A DNA stretch of 64,000 nucleotides from positions 1 through 64,000 of the forward strand of contig NZ_AJHJ01000008.1 in assembly GCF_000257645.1 (NCBI RefSeq), in the 5' to 3' direction. The notes below the pieces were generated by a model. It was not told where the DNA came from, did no database searches, and was given only the letters and a program-made list of their open reading frames with translations. Position 1 is the first letter of the stretch. Each line of letters starts with the position of its first letter. This document shows, piece by piece, positions 1 through 7,798 of this stretch. Origin of the DNA: Serratia sp. M24T3 (GTDB taxonomy: Bacteria > Pseudomonadota > Gammaproteobacteria > Enterobacterales > Enterobacteriaceae). The position numbers were made by a program, and so were the translations under genes.

Positions 1-610
1 GATAGTTTTTCTTTCTATACCCCTTCATCGCGCCAACTAAATCAGCAGCCGGGTTGTATTTAGCCCATCCATTAACAATTGCGTATTTAAATACTTCCCC
101 ACAGCGCCTCCTCGCTTTATTTGCACGCTCCATTGCCCCTCTATCTTCGAATACCCTAATTACCTTAATTAAAAGCTTCGGTTCAATCTCTTCCAGTTTT
201 AGCGAACCAATGATTGGGATAATGTCATCCTCGAACATGCTTTTTACTTCAGATTGATACCCTGCCGACCAAACACTAGATTTATGCTTATGCCATTCAT
301 AAAAGATTCCTGCAAAAGTATCGCCTGAATCAGTGCTTTTTTGCTTTTTTATTTCCTGCTTTTCCCGAGCAGGATCAATGCCTACCAGAAGCTGCATTTT
401 GGCCGCACTTTGTTTAGATCGAGCTTCAGTCAGCGATATCTGAGGGTATGGCCCTATTACAAGCACCTTTTCTTTGGACTCGAAATAGTAGCGCAACCGC
501 CACACCTTCTTTCCAGACGGAGGCACATAAAGGAACAGCCCCCCCGAGTCCGCCAGACGGTAGGCTTTATCTTTAGGCTTTGCAGCCTCAACCTGTTTGA
601 TGTTTAGCAT
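1..610 (-). CDS. P4-type tyrosine recombinase/integrase, partial (C-terminus beyond window)
   Basis: Reading the reverse strand from the ATG at 610 gives an open frame of about 203 codons that runs off the window start, so the catalytic C-terminal half (Arg-His-Arg-Tyr) is not visible. The N-terminus shows the arm-binding domain typical of P4/CP4-57-type integrases: a 'LADSGGLFLYVPPSGKKVWR' stretch, then 'GPYPQISLTEAR', then a helical core-binding region containing 'RANKARRRCGEVFKYAI'. Such enzymes insert islands into the 3' end of a tRNA gene. This one starts 164 bp from the 3' end of the tRNA-Arg and points away from it, the usual layout at one edge of an island. The island body must lie to the left of the window. 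Family assignment is secure; whether the enzyme is intact cannot be seen. Confidence 0.9.
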   Translation of the reverse strand, partial: MLNIKQVEAAKPKDKAYRLADSGGLFLYVPPSGKKVWRLRYYFESKEKVLVIGPYPQISLTEARSKQSAAKMQLLVGIDPAREKQEIKKQKSTDSGDTFAGIFYEWHKHKSSVWSAGYQSEVKSMFEDDIIPIIGSLKLEEIEPKLLIKVIRVFEDRGAMERANKARRRCGEVFKYAIVNGWAKYNPAADLVGAMKGYRKKNY

Positions 611-639
611 GCGGGTATAATCCGAGGGTGATTTAATCT

Positions 640-661
640 TATGCCCGCAATATGCCCGCAA
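640..661. repeat. Tandem 11-bp repeat upstream of integrase (possible arm-type sites)
   Basis: TATGCCCGCAA occurs twice back to back (640-650 and 651-661), and a partly matching inverted copy (GCATGCGGGTA) overlaps the integrase start near 606-616. Short repeats between int and the tRNA are the usual position of integrase arm-binding sites. The assignment is inferred from position only. Confidence 0.4.
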
Positions 662-773
662 AATATCGGTGTAGTCAAGTTAGACTGGGTGCTATAGGGT
701 AATGAGTTATGCTAAGAAAGGCTTGTGCTGCAAGGGTTTTGGTTATACTGAGTAGCGGTGGGTTATGAGTTAT

Positions 774-848
774 TGGTGTCCCCTACAGGAATCGAACCTG
801 TAACTAGCCCTTAGGAGGGGCTTGTTATATCCGTTTAACTAAGGAGAC
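774..848 (-). tRNA. argW: tRNA-Arg (anticodon CCT)
   Basis: On the reverse strand a 75-nt tRNA can be folded: acceptor stem GTCTCCT/AGGGGAC with one T-G pair, a D-arm, an anticodon stem-loop with CCT in the loop, a TTCGATTC T-loop, and an encoded CCA end at 774-776. It is very close to E. coli argW, and its position between yfdC (same strand) and an integrase gene repeats the E. coli yfdC-argW-intS order. It decodes the rare AGG codon. Its 3' end is presumably the attachment core of the element on the left. Confidence 0.96.
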
Positions 849-1105
849 TTTACCTAGCGCTAGCCTGGCTAGTTCGCATTGGGGCTGTATCCTAGCGTAA
901 ATGCTCATGTTTTTACAAGCCTTACGTTTTTTTTCTTCCTTTTGAGTGTTTCTTCATTGGTTTTCAAAAAGGTTCGTTTAATTGCAAATGCATACGCATT
1001 GAGTACTGAATTAATTCAAATAATGTGTGCAGGATACTTAGCATGGTACTGAACGATATAAACGTAGAAGCATCAATGTTAAGTTTTACACCGGTCCGGC
1101 TGAAG
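849..1105. other. Intergenic DNA upstream of tRNA-Arg
   Basis: No convincing gene is present. The first part should hold the tRNA promoter, on the reverse strand. The rest is AT-rich, with no repeat or coding signal that I can recognise, and leads into the decayed insertion-sequence remnant. Confidence 0.5.
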
Positions 1106-1129
1106 TGTAGTGGTCAAAAAAGTGGCCAC
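1106..1129. mobile_element. IS3-type insertion-sequence terminus (remnant)
   Basis: TGTAGTGGTCAAAAAAGTGG followed by CCAC is a typical end of IS3-family elements, which begin TGTAGTGGTC with an A-rich run. It directly abuts a truncated orfA fragment on the reverse strand. No second terminus or target duplication was found, so this is a deletion remnant. Confidence 0.5.
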
Positions 1130-1133
1130 GGCT

Positions 1134-1226
1134 TCAGAATTTTTCCACAACAGCAGCAGCGGTGTAATGCTGTACGAGTTGGGCAGCTTCAAGGCGAAAC
1201 TCGAGGCTAAAATTGCCTCTGTTACG
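1134..1226 (-). pseudogene. IS3-family transposase orfA, N-terminal fragment
   Basis: The reverse strand encodes about 30 codons reading RNRGNFSLEFRLEAAQLVQH and then an Ala/Val-rich stretch to a stop. This matches the start of the helix-turn-helix OrfA protein of IS3-family elements (R-x-F-x-x-E-F-R-L-E-A-A-Q-L-V). No start codon, no remaining orfA and no orfB DDE domain are present. The fragment runs almost directly into the insertion-sequence terminus, so an internal deletion removed the transposase. It is not expected to be functional. Confidence 0.55.
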
Positions 1227-1249
1227 CCAGAGAGAACTGGGGGAGCTAG

Positions 1250-1384
1250 CTGAAACCAGTTGCCAGGAATGGAATTAACATTCTGGTACAGTACAGCGAC
1301 CACAGTAACCGACTGATTCTGCTGACGGATGATGACATTCAGGCAGCTGAAGAAACCAGAAAATCGGCATTACCCTCTGAATGA
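1250..1384 (+). pseudogene. Unidentified coding remnant upstream of the ArsR pseudogene
   Basis: An open frame without an obvious start ends '[21 protein letters not shown]' and its TGA overlaps the ATG of the ArsR-type pseudogene (ATGA). That overlap is typical of translationally coupled genes, so this looks like the C-terminus of a gene once co-transcribed with the regulator. I do not recognise the family. The 5' part was probably lost when the insertion sequence entered. Confidence 0.35.
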
Positions 1385-1605
1385 ACTCTCTGAAAACAGA
1401 ATATGACTGTAAGTCGGATGATTCTCTTGAAAAATCCATGTCACTGGTTGCTTCTGCCCTATCTGACCCGTAAAGGGTCAGTATTTTGTGTGCCCTGATG
1501 GATGGAGGTGCGTGGACAGCAACGGAACTCAGTGCGGTTGCAGACATTGTCGCATCCACTACCAGCGGGCATCTTACCCGGCTTCTCAACCACGGGCTCA
1601 CTTGA
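1381..1605 (+). pseudogene. ArsR-family transcriptional regulator, pseudogene (in-frame stop, truncated)
   Basis: From ATG 1381 the frame reads [10 protein letters not shown]..., then 'MSLVASALSDP', a TAA codon at 1471-1473, then 'RVSILCALMDGGAWTATELS' and 'IVASTTSGHLTRLLNHGLT'. This is the winged-helix DNA-binding domain of the ArsR/YdfF type (typically A-L-M-D-G-R-A-W-T-A-T-E-L-A). The TAA interrupts the domain where family members have a sense codon, and the frame ends after about 75 codons, well short of a full regulator. Two independent lesions make a non-functional relic likely. Its 3' end overlaps the convergent GNAT gene by a few bases. Confidence 0.7.
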
Positions 1606-2056
1606 GGTATATATCCGGTCGTGTAATCGCCCATGCACCATTTTCTTTATTGACGGGGGCATAGCCGAGTTTTTCATAAAGCCAGGGAGCCGTTGTTGTG
1701 AACAACATTATCCTACGAAGTTTCACAAAAACTGGATGTTTATGAATGCATTCTATCAGCCATCTTCCCAGTCCCTCGCCCTGAAATTCCTCAAGTATGT
1801 AGACATCGCACAGGTAAGCGAAGGTAGAATAGTCCGTTATCAGACGTGCAAAGCCGATCTGAGATTCATTTTGATAAACGCCAAAACTAAGGGTGTTATC
1901 AATTGAGGCAGAGACGATGTCGAGATCGATTCCTTTAGCCCATGTAGACCGCGTCAAATACTGATATATAGCGGGTACATCCAGCTTTTCTCTGTCGGTG
2001 CTCACCAGAAAGTTATTCTCACGCCATTCGTGTATCGCTGAAATGCTCATGTTCAT
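1598..2056 (-). CDS. GNAT family N-acetyltransferase
   Basis: This 152-residue protein has the size and layout of a single-domain GNAT acetyltransferase. The acetyl-CoA pyrophosphate-binding motif is seen around residues 91-98 (F-Q-G-E-G-L-G-R, the Q/R-x-x-G-x-G/A signature), preceded by the beta strand 'YLCDVYILEE'. The C-terminal 'LYEKLGYAPV' is the usual last motif. The substrate cannot be deduced. The start could be Met1 or Met3. It stands alone, in reverse orientation, between decayed mobile DNA and a peroxidase gene, so it may be accessory cargo near the tRNA. Confidence 0.88.
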   Translation of the reverse strand: MNMSISAIHEWRENNFLVSTDREKLDVPAIYQYLTRSTWAKGIDLDIVSASIDNTLSFGVYQNESQIGFARLITDYSTFAYLCDVYILEEFQGEGLGRWLIECIHKHPVFVKLRRIMLFTTTAPWLYEKLGYAPVNKENGAWAITRPDIYLK

Positions 2057-2255
2057 ACCTGTTCAGATAATGTTGCGGAAATTGTAAATTTCGTGCCGAA
2101 AACGAACACGATTACCACCATGGTATGTTAATCAATGAGGAGCAGGGCAAAAGTCGCCGGTTTGTTGTCTTTTTTGTTAGACTCTTTAAACACATATAGC
2201 ACACGATTTAATCACACAAAAAACAGCATAAGCACTAGGCTCCGAGGAACCCGAC

Positions 2256-2732
2256 ATGACTACCTTTTATCAACTAAGTGCTACAAGCCTGCGTGGCCAA
2301 ACTATTTCTATGGCTGATTACGCTGGCAAGCTGGTTCTGGTGGTCAATACCGCCAGCCATTGTGGATTCACGCCACAATACGCAGGCCTTGAAGCGCTCT
2401 ACAGGAAGTACGCCGCCGAGGGTCTGATGATACTGGGTTTCCCCTGCAACCAGTTTGGTAAACAGGAACCCGGCGGTGCCGACGAAATTGCGCAGACCTG
2501 TCACATCAATTACGGTGTGAGTTTCCCGATGTTCGATAAAGTAGAGGTAAACGGCGCTGCAACGCACCCGGTGTTTGGTTACCTGAAGAATGAATTGCCC
2601 GGCGTGCTGGGCGGGCGGATCAAATGGAACTTCACCAAGTTTTTGATCGGACGCGACGGCAAACCGCTCAAGCGTTTTGCACCGATCTCTACCCCCGAGA
2701 AAATGGAAGCTGCAATTCTTGCGGCACTTTAA
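2256..2732 (+). CDS. Glutathione peroxidase family protein (thioredoxin-type peroxidase)
   Basis: A 158-residue protein of the glutathione-peroxidase superfamily that reduces hydrogen peroxide and lipid hydroperoxides. The peroxidatic Cys36 lies in 'NTASHCGFTPQY'. The catalytic Gln70 is in 'FPCNQFGKQEPG' and Trp124-Asn125 in 'IKWNFTKFLIGRDG'. Cys82 could be the resolving cysteine seen in bacterial enzymes that use thioredoxin rather than glutathione. It is shorter than E. coli BtuE (183 residues) and lacks that protein's insertion, so I do not assign btuE. No signal peptide, hence cytoplasmic. It appears monocistronic, convergent with the Lrp-type gene. Confidence 0.93.
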   Translation: MTTFYQLSATSLRGQTISMADYAGKLVLVVNTASHCGFTPQYAGLEALYRKYAAEGLMILGFPCNQFGKQEPGGADEIAQTCHINYGVSFPMFDKVEVNGAATHPVFGYLKNELPGVLGGRIKWNFTKFLIGRDGKPLKRFAPISTPEKMEAAILAAL

Positions 2733-2859
2733 AACAAAGTGTTTCTGCAATCCCAGCCATTCATCTTTTGAGAGTTTCCGAAAAATTGATTATATCCGTG
2801 TGAGGTCAACGCCCGCTTCACGCGCTGAGACATTCAACGGGTCTGTCAACGTGAGCCGG

Positions 2860-3303
2860 TCACCTCGCCCGCACAGGTACTTGTTTGCGCACTGCATTAG
2901 ACAGAACTAACGATGTAGTTACTGAACCATGAACCGCCAGAGCATCGACAATAGCCTCTAAATCAGTCGGTTGAGAAAAAACGCAGCGTACTATAAAGCA
3001 GTCCTCTCCTGTGATCCTGTCAGCTTCTATCACCTCGGGGATATCTTTAAACAATGCCAGATATCGCTGGATGTATTGGTGAGTTGTGCGTACTCGCAGG
3101 ATCGCCTGTAATCCCAGCCCTACTGCTCGCAAATTGACACGCGCGCCGTATCCTTCAATGACGCCTGCGCTTTCGAGTTTTTTGACCCGCTCGCTCATTG
3201 CTGGCTGCGAAAGTCCAATGCGTTTGCCCAAAGAGGCCAGACTCTGACGGGCGTTGGTTTGAAGTGCTTCCAAAATTTGCCGATCTTTACTGTCAAGTTC
3301 CAT
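2860..3303 (-). CDS. Lrp/AsnC family transcriptional regulator
   Basis: The protein begins MELDSKDRQILEALQTNARQ, the standard N-terminus of Lrp/AsnC regulators, with a winged helix-turn-helix (LASLGKRIGLSQPAMSERVKKLESAG...I.GY) and a C-terminal RAM ligand-binding domain. I chose the ATG at 3303 (147 residues) over the upstream in-frame ATG at 3336 because AAGGA lies 8 nt before it and the family starts here. Members sense amino acids and often control a neighbouring gene. The divergent hydrolase gene starting at 3428 is the most likely local target, by position only. Confidence 0.9.
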   Translation of the reverse strand: MELDSKDRQILEALQTNARQSLASLGKRIGLSQPAMSERVKKLESAGVIEGYGARVNLRAVGLGLQAILRVRTTHQYIQRYLALFKDIPEVIEADRITGEDCFIVRCVFSQPTDLEAIVDALAVHGSVTTSLVLSNAVRKQVPVRAR

Positions 3304-3427
3304 GCGAGTCCTTTGCGTAAAACGTAGATGAATCATCGGCTAATCGGGCTCAATTTCGATGATTTGCCATTCAGGAACGATGTGTTATTCGCCTACATTA
3401 TGTGAACACCTCTTTGGGAATCAAGAC

Positions 3428-4003
3428 ATGACATCTTCAATATTGCTTCTGCCGGGAATTGGCAACTCGGGCGCTGGACACTGGCAAACGCTATGGGCAC
3501 AGGCCGACGCGTCAATGGCGCTAATTTCGGGACAAGACTGGGATCATCCGATTTGCGAGGAGTGGGTCGAAAATTTAGAAACTGCCGTCAGAAAAACCGG
3601 TCCAGACGTCATTTTGGTCGCCCACAGCCTTGGCTGCCTGCAGGTTGCGAACTGGGCACATTATAGCCGCACGGTTGTGAGAGGCGCTTTGCTGGTCGCG
3701 GTGCCCGATCCCGCCCGCGAGGCATTTCCCGAACAGGCGAAGGGGTTTGGTTTTCCCCGGAGTGAAAAGCCTTTCGCCTTTCCGAGCACGATAATTGCCA
3801 GTTCCAATGATCCTTATGCCGATATTGATTACAGCCAGCGCCGTGCCGATGCCTGGGGCAGTTGTCTGGTCAATATCGGTGATCGAGGGCATATCAACGC
3901 AGCCAGCGGGCTTGGTGACTGGCCTCAGGGGCGAGCATGGTTAAAAGAGCTTGCAGCTCGACGATCACCAGACCTCGCGCATTACCGCAACACGTCTCTT
4001 TGA
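3428..4003 (+). CDS. RBBP9/YdeN family serine hydrolase (alpha/beta hydrolase)
   Basis: A 191-residue alpha/beta hydrolase starting MTSSILLLPGIGNSGAGHWQ, the hallmark opening of the RBBP9/YdeN family. The catalytic triad is visible: Ser67 in 'VAHSLGC', Asp128 in 'SSNDPY' and His155 in 'GHINAASGLGDWP'. The 'SGLGDWPQGRAWL' ending is family-typical. A longer frame opens at 3359, but the leading 23 residues look non-coding and GGGAA lies upstream of 3428. The substrate is unknown. It is divergent from an Lrp-type regulator that may control it. Confidence 0.88.
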   Translation: MTSSILLLPGIGNSGAGHWQTLWAQADASMALISGQDWDHPICEEWVENLETAVRKTGPDVILVAHSLGCLQVANWAHYSRTVVRGALLVAVPDPAREAFPEQAKGFGFPRSEKPFAFPSTIIASSNDPYADIDYSQRRADAWGSCLVNIGDRGHINAASGLGDWPQGRAWLKELAARRSPDLAHYRNTSL

Positions 4004-4055
4004 GCGCCAATCGCGCCCGAAACCAGCAATCAGGCACCCATACTTGATTCCTTTA

Positions 4056-4976
4056 TCACTTATCGGTCTTCGGCGGTTTATTGCCGGCGTTACGGGCTTT
4101 GCGGCGTTCACTGCTTAAATCATTCCTGATTTGGGCGTGGCTTATCAGCGCGAAGATAAAAGTGCCGCCAATAATGTTGCCCGCCAGCGTCGGCAAAGCG
4201 AAAGGCCACAGGAATTGATACCACGGGATAGCGCCAGAGAGCACCAGATACAGTACTTCCACCGAGCCGACGACGATGTGAGTCAGGTTGCCAATTGATA
4301 CCAGGTAGGTCATCAGCAGTATTACCCAGATTTTAGCCGCACCGGCGCTTGGCAGCATCCACACCATAGTGGCAATCAGCCAGCCGGAAACCACGCCGCC
4401 GACAAACATCTGCGCCGGATCTTTTGCCATGACTTCCATGCTGATAGTCTTGAACGCCTGCATCACCGAAGGCTCGAACAGCGGCAGGTATATAAAGGCT
4501 AATGAAGCAAGCGCCGCCCCCACGATATTACCTGCCAAAACTACGCCCCAAAGTCGAAAAAGAATGCCGAAGTTTTTCAGCGTTGGTTTGTGCATTACTG
4601 GTAACACAGCGGTAACAGTATTTTCAGTAAACAGCTGTTGGCGCGCCATAATGACAATAATAAAGCCGACGGTATAACCGAGATTTTCCAAAAAAAATCT
4701 CGCAGGAGTGTCTTCAAGCTGCTCGTGTAAAATACCTTTAGTCACTAGCGACGCACTAATTGACAGACCGGCAGCAATCGCCGACCACATTAACGCCAGC
4801 CCGTCGCGCTCTAATTCTTTTTCGCCCTCCTGGCGAATTTGTTCATGTACCGCGGCGGCGCGAGAGGGCAGACGATCTTCATCAACCTCTATTTCACTGC
4901 CATCTTCGCTTTCTTCGCTCTCAACTTCCGGACCCTTTTTTTTATCTTTATCTGCTGCTTGGTCGCCATTATTCAT
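4056..4976 (-). CDS. yfdC: Formate/nitrite transporter family protein YfdC
   Basis: A 306-residue inner-membrane protein of the FNT (formate/nitrite transporter) family. The first 60 residues are a charged cytoplasmic extension rich in Glu, Asp and Lys. About six hydrophobic segments follow, including 'LENLGYTVGFIIVIMARQQL' with the family motif leading into 'FTENTVTAVLPVM', and a short basic tail. The long acidic N-terminus and the location next to tRNA-Arg on the same strand match E. coli YfdC. The substrate is not established for this subfamily. It is transcribed toward the tRNA, separated by newer genes. Confidence 0.9.
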   Translation of the reverse strand: MNNGDQAADKDKKKGPEVESEESEDGSEIEVDEDRLPSRAAAVHEQIRQEGEKELERDGLALMWSAIAAGLSISASLVTKGILHEQLEDTPARFFLENLGYTVGFIIVIMARQQLFTENTVTAVLPVMHKPTLKNFGILFRLWGVVLAGNIVGAALASLAFIYLPLFEPSVMQAFKTISMEVMAKDPAQMFVGGVVSGWLIATMVWMLPSAGAAKIWVILLMTYLVSIGNLTHIVVGSVEVLYLVLSGAIPWYQFLWPFALPTLAGNIIGGTFIFALISHAQIRNDLSSERRKARNAGNKPPKTDK

Positions 4977-5264
4977 TTATTACCCCCAGATAAAATCACC
5001 CAATAACTAAAGAGGAACTATTAAAAAACACAGCGTTTACATTTTGTATTATTTACAAGCATAGGTGAGTTTTTGGGCTTTTCGCGCGCTTTGAGAACGA
5101 AATGAGAAAAATAACAACTTATTAACACTTTGTTGTTAGGTGCTAAAGGCTGTATTTTTTCTGTAAATTGGAAGTTATATAGAGGTAAACTGCGCAGCCA
5201 GAGCCTACATGGTTAGTAAGGCTTATGATATTATGCCTTTTCCTGAAAGATAAGAGACTCGCCC
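4977..5264. promoter_or_regulatory. Divergent promoter region yfdC / ccm operon
   Basis: This 288-bp AT-rich gap separates the divergent yfdC and ccmA genes and must contain both promoters. A TATGATATTATGCC stretch just upstream of ccmA could be its -10 area. I cannot assign a specific regulator site with confidence. Confidence 0.5.
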
Positions 5265-5891
5265 ATGTTAGAAGCGCTTAACCTCAGTTGTGTTCGCGAT
5301 GAGCGAGCCCTGTTTAGCGGCTTAAGTTTCACCATCCAACCGGGCGAAATTGTCCAGATTGAGGGTCAAAACGGCGCAGGCAAAACCAGTTTAATGCGGA
5401 TTTTAGCCGGTCTTTCTTCACCGGACGAGGGCGAAGTTCAGTGGCAGGGGCAAAATACCCGTCGTCAGCGCGAGATATTCCATCAGCATTTGCTGTTTCT
5501 CGGGCATCATCCGGGGATTAAATCCGTGCTCACTGCCTACGAAAACCTGGCTTTTTATCAAACTGCTGGTGGTCGAGAGGCGCAAACGGCTATTTACGAT
5601 GCGCTGGAGCAGGTCGGTCTGTTAGGTTATGAAGACGTCGTGGTGGCTCAGCTTTCTGCCGGTCAACAGCGTCGGGTGGCATTAGCCCGATTATGGATAA
5701 GCCAGGCGCCGCTGTGGATTTTGGACGAGCCGCTGACTGCAATCGATAAACAGGGCGTCAGCACGCTAATCGAACTATTTGAACGTCATGCCCGAAACGG
5801 CGGCATGGTGCTGTTAACCACTCATCAGGATTTACCGGGCGTCACTCGCGCAGTGCGTAAAATTCGTCTGACCAGTGCAGAGTTGGCCTAA
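5265..5891 (+). CDS. ccmA: Cytochrome c biogenesis heme exporter ATPase CcmA
   Basis: A 208-residue ABC ATPase that, with CcmB, CcmC and CcmD, powers release of holo-CcmE during cytochrome c maturation. The Walker A motif is at residues 34-42 (GQNGAGKTS), the ABC signature is '[14 protein letters not shown]' and Walker B is '[12 protein letters not shown]'. The length equals that of typical CcmA. It is the first gene of the ccmABCDEFGHI operon, and its stop codon overlaps the ATG of ccmB. Confidence 0.97.
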   Translation: MLEALNLSCVRDERALFSGLSFTIQPGEIVQIEGQNGAGKTSLMRILAGLSSPDEGEVQWQGQNTRRQREIFHQHLLFLGHHPGIKSVLTAYENLAFYQTAGGREAQTAIYDALEQVGLLGYEDVVVAQLSAGQQRRVALARLWISQAPLWILDEPLTAIDKQGVSTLIELFERHARNGGMVLLTTHQDLPGVTRAVRKIRLTSAELA

Positions 5892-6550
5892 TGTTTATTA
5901 AAGTTTTACGCCGCGAGCTGAAAATCGCTTTCCGAAAAAGCGCCGAGATTATTAACCCGCTGTGGTTTTTCCTGATTGTTATCACGCTGTTCCCGCTGGG
6001 TATTGGTCCTGAACCCAAGCTGCTGGCTCGCATTGCGCCGGGGATTGTCTGGGTGGCGGCGCTGTTATCGTCACTGCTTTCTCTAGAGCGATTGTTTCGT
6101 GATGACTATCTCGACGGGTCGCTTGAGCAACATATGCTGTTGCCCGCACCGCTGACCCTAACGGTTATCGGCAAAGTGTGTGCTCACTGGATAGTGACCG
6201 GGCTGCCGTTGTTAATTATTTCTCCACTGATGGCGCTGTTGTTGTCACTGGATTTTAAAACCTGGGAAGCAGTGGCGTTAACGTTGCTGCTTGGAACGCC
6301 GACGCTGAGTTTTATCGGGGCGATCGGGGTTGCGCTCACAGTTGGGCTGCGCAAGGGCGGAGTATTATTGAGTTTGCTGGTGTTGCCGCTCTACATTCCG
6401 GTGCTGATTTTTTCAACCGGTGCGATTGATGCGGCCTCGATGGGGATGCCGATCGGCGGTTATCTGGCGATCCTGGGCGCGATGTTGGCGGGAAGCATTA
6501 CTTTGGCTCCTTTTGCCACCTCGGCGGCGCTTAGGGTGAGTGTTCACTAG
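5891..6550 (+). CDS. ccmB: Heme exporter permease CcmB
   Basis: A 219-residue integral membrane protein with about six hydrophobic helices and the CcmB opening '[16 protein letters not shown]'. It is the membrane partner of CcmA in the CcmABCD complex. Its start overlaps the ccmA stop, so the two are translationally coupled. Unlike the tight junctions elsewhere in the operon, it is followed by about 250 bp before ccmC. Confidence 0.96.
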   Translation: MFIKVLRRELKIAFRKSAEIINPLWFFLIVITLFPLGIGPEPKLLARIAPGIVWVAALLSSLLSLERLFRDDYLDGSLEQHMLLPAPLTLTVIGKVCAHWIVTGLPLLIISPLMALLLSLDFKTWEAVALTLLLGTPTLSFIGAIGVALTVGLRKGGVLLSLLVLPLYIPVLIFSTGAIDAASMGMPIGGYLAILGAMLAGSITLAPFATSAALRVSVH

Positions 6551-6800
6551 CAGCCTGAGATTTACATCTGTGTACGCTTGGTGATTAATAACCATAAATA
6601 GAGTAATGAATTTACTTGTGGTTACAATACGCCTGAAAAAACGCAACCTTTGACTAACATCACACTTCTCTATAGGGAACAATAGGGGCAATGCCTAAAA
6701 GAGTGGAAGGCACCTGCAATGGACCTGACCGCCAATGTGACCCATTTAAAGGTTTACGGCATTTAATTTAGTGTAATTTTAACGTGAGCAATGACAAATA
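6551..6800. other. Unusually long ccmB-ccmC spacer with possible short ORF
   Basis: A 250-bp gap breaks an otherwise overlapping operon. It contains a 26-codon ORF (6691-6771, MPKRVEGTCNGPDRQC...) preceded by GGGG, and a TTGACT...TATAGG pair around 6650 with a rather short 15-bp spacer. It may hold an internal promoter for ccmC and downstream genes. Both readings are tentative. Confidence 0.3.
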
Positions 6801-7535
6801 ATGTGGAAATGGTTACATCAACTCGCAAGGCCTGAGCGGCTTTACCACGTCTGCGGCCGTTTTATTCCCTGGCTGGCCATCGCGGGTATTGTTTGCCTTT
6901 TGGTCGGTTGGATCTGGGGCTTTGGCTACGCACCTCCTGATTATCAGCAAGGCAACAGCTACCGGATCATGTACATCCACGTTCCTGCCGCTATCTGGTC
7001 CATGGGCATTTATAGCTCAATGGCCATTGCTGCGTTTATCGGCCTGGTCTGGCAGATGAAAATGTCGGAACTGGCGATGGCAGCGATGGCGCCGGTCGGC
7101 GCAGTATTTACCTTTATCGCGTTGGTCACCGGCTCGGCCTGGGGCAAACCGATGTGGGGCACCTGGTGGGTCTGGGACGCGCGTCTCACCTCCGAGCTGG
7201 TGTTACTGTTCCTGTATCTTGGCGTGATTGCTCTCTATAACTCTTTTGAAGACAAACGTACCGCCGGACGTGCTGCCGGAATTCTGGTGCTGGTCGGCGT
7301 GGTGAATATTCCAATCATCCATTACTCGGTTCAATGGTGGAATACGCTTCATCAGGGTTCAAGCGACTTTGGCAAGACTATCGATCCAAGCATGCGCTAT
7401 CCGCTGTTCTGGGCGGTATTCGGCTATCTGTTCTTCTTTATTACCCTGACCCTGATGCGTTTACGCAATCTGATCATCAATCAGGAGCGCACACGCCCCT
7501 GGGTGTCGTCGCTGGTTAATAAGGAGCGCGGATAA
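6801..7535 (+). CDS. ccmC: Heme transporter CcmC
   Basis: A 244-residue inner-membrane protein of the heme-handling family. The tryptophan-rich periplasmic motif is seen as 'GTWWVWDARLTSELVL', with conserved His residues in flanking loops ('YIHVPAAIWSMG' and 'IIHYSVQWWNTLHQ'). It passes heme to CcmE in the periplasm together with CcmD. Six hydrophobic segments are visible and the length is normal for the family. Its TAA shares a base with the ATG of ccmD. Confidence 0.97.
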   Translation: MWKWLHQLARPERLYHVCGRFIPWLAIAGIVCLLVGWIWGFGYAPPDYQQGNSYRIMYIHVPAAIWSMGIYSSMAIAAFIGLVWQMKMSELAMAAMAPVGAVFTFIALVTGSAWGKPMWGTWWVWDARLTSELVLLFLYLGVIALYNSFEDKRTAGRAAGILVLVGVVNIPIIHYSVQWWNTLHQGSSDFGKTIDPSMRYPLFWAVFGYLFFFITLTLMRLRNLIINQERTRPWVSSLVNKERG

Positions 7536-7798
7536 TGAACGCTGCATTCCCTACCTGGCAAGCCTTCTTCGAGATGGGTGGCTACGCGTTTTATGTCTGG
7601 CTCTCGGTCATCGTTACCCTGATTTCTTTATTTGGCATTGTTATTCATACCCTCTGGTATCGCCGTCAGCTGTTAGCTGACATTCGCCGCCGTCAGTCCC
7701 GCGAACAGCGGATCCGTCAATCTAAAAAACAGGCCAGCGCAGCAGCTAAAACTGCCGCAGTAAGGTCGCCGGACTCCTCCCGGGAGAAGTTATCGTGA
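7535..7798 (+). CDS. ccmD: Heme exporter protein CcmD
   Basis: A small 87-residue protein with one N-terminal transmembrane helix ('[20 protein letters not shown]') and a basic cytoplasmic tail rich in Arg, Lys and Gln. This is the CcmD layout; the tail is longer than in E. coli (69 residues). It is needed for release of heme-loaded CcmE from the CcmABC complex. It overlaps ccmC by one base and ccmE by four. Confidence 0.94.
   Translation: MNAAFPTWQAFFEMGGYAFYVWLSVIVTLISLFGIVIHTLWYRRQLLADIRRRQSREQRIRQSKKQASAAAKTAAVRSPDSSREKLS

Noticed and set aside
640-661. Short repeats as a possible CRISPR fragment
   Set aside because: The repeats are 11 bp and directly adjacent, with no spacers and no cas genes.
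1502-1906. 134-codon plus-strand ORF
   Set aside because: It is antisense to the GNAT gene and covers the ArsR pseudogene in another frame; no coherent protein features.
2274-2750. 158-codon minus-strand ORF antisense to the peroxidase gene
   Set aside because: The plus strand encodes a clear glutathione-peroxidase family protein with all catalytic residues; the reverse frame has none.
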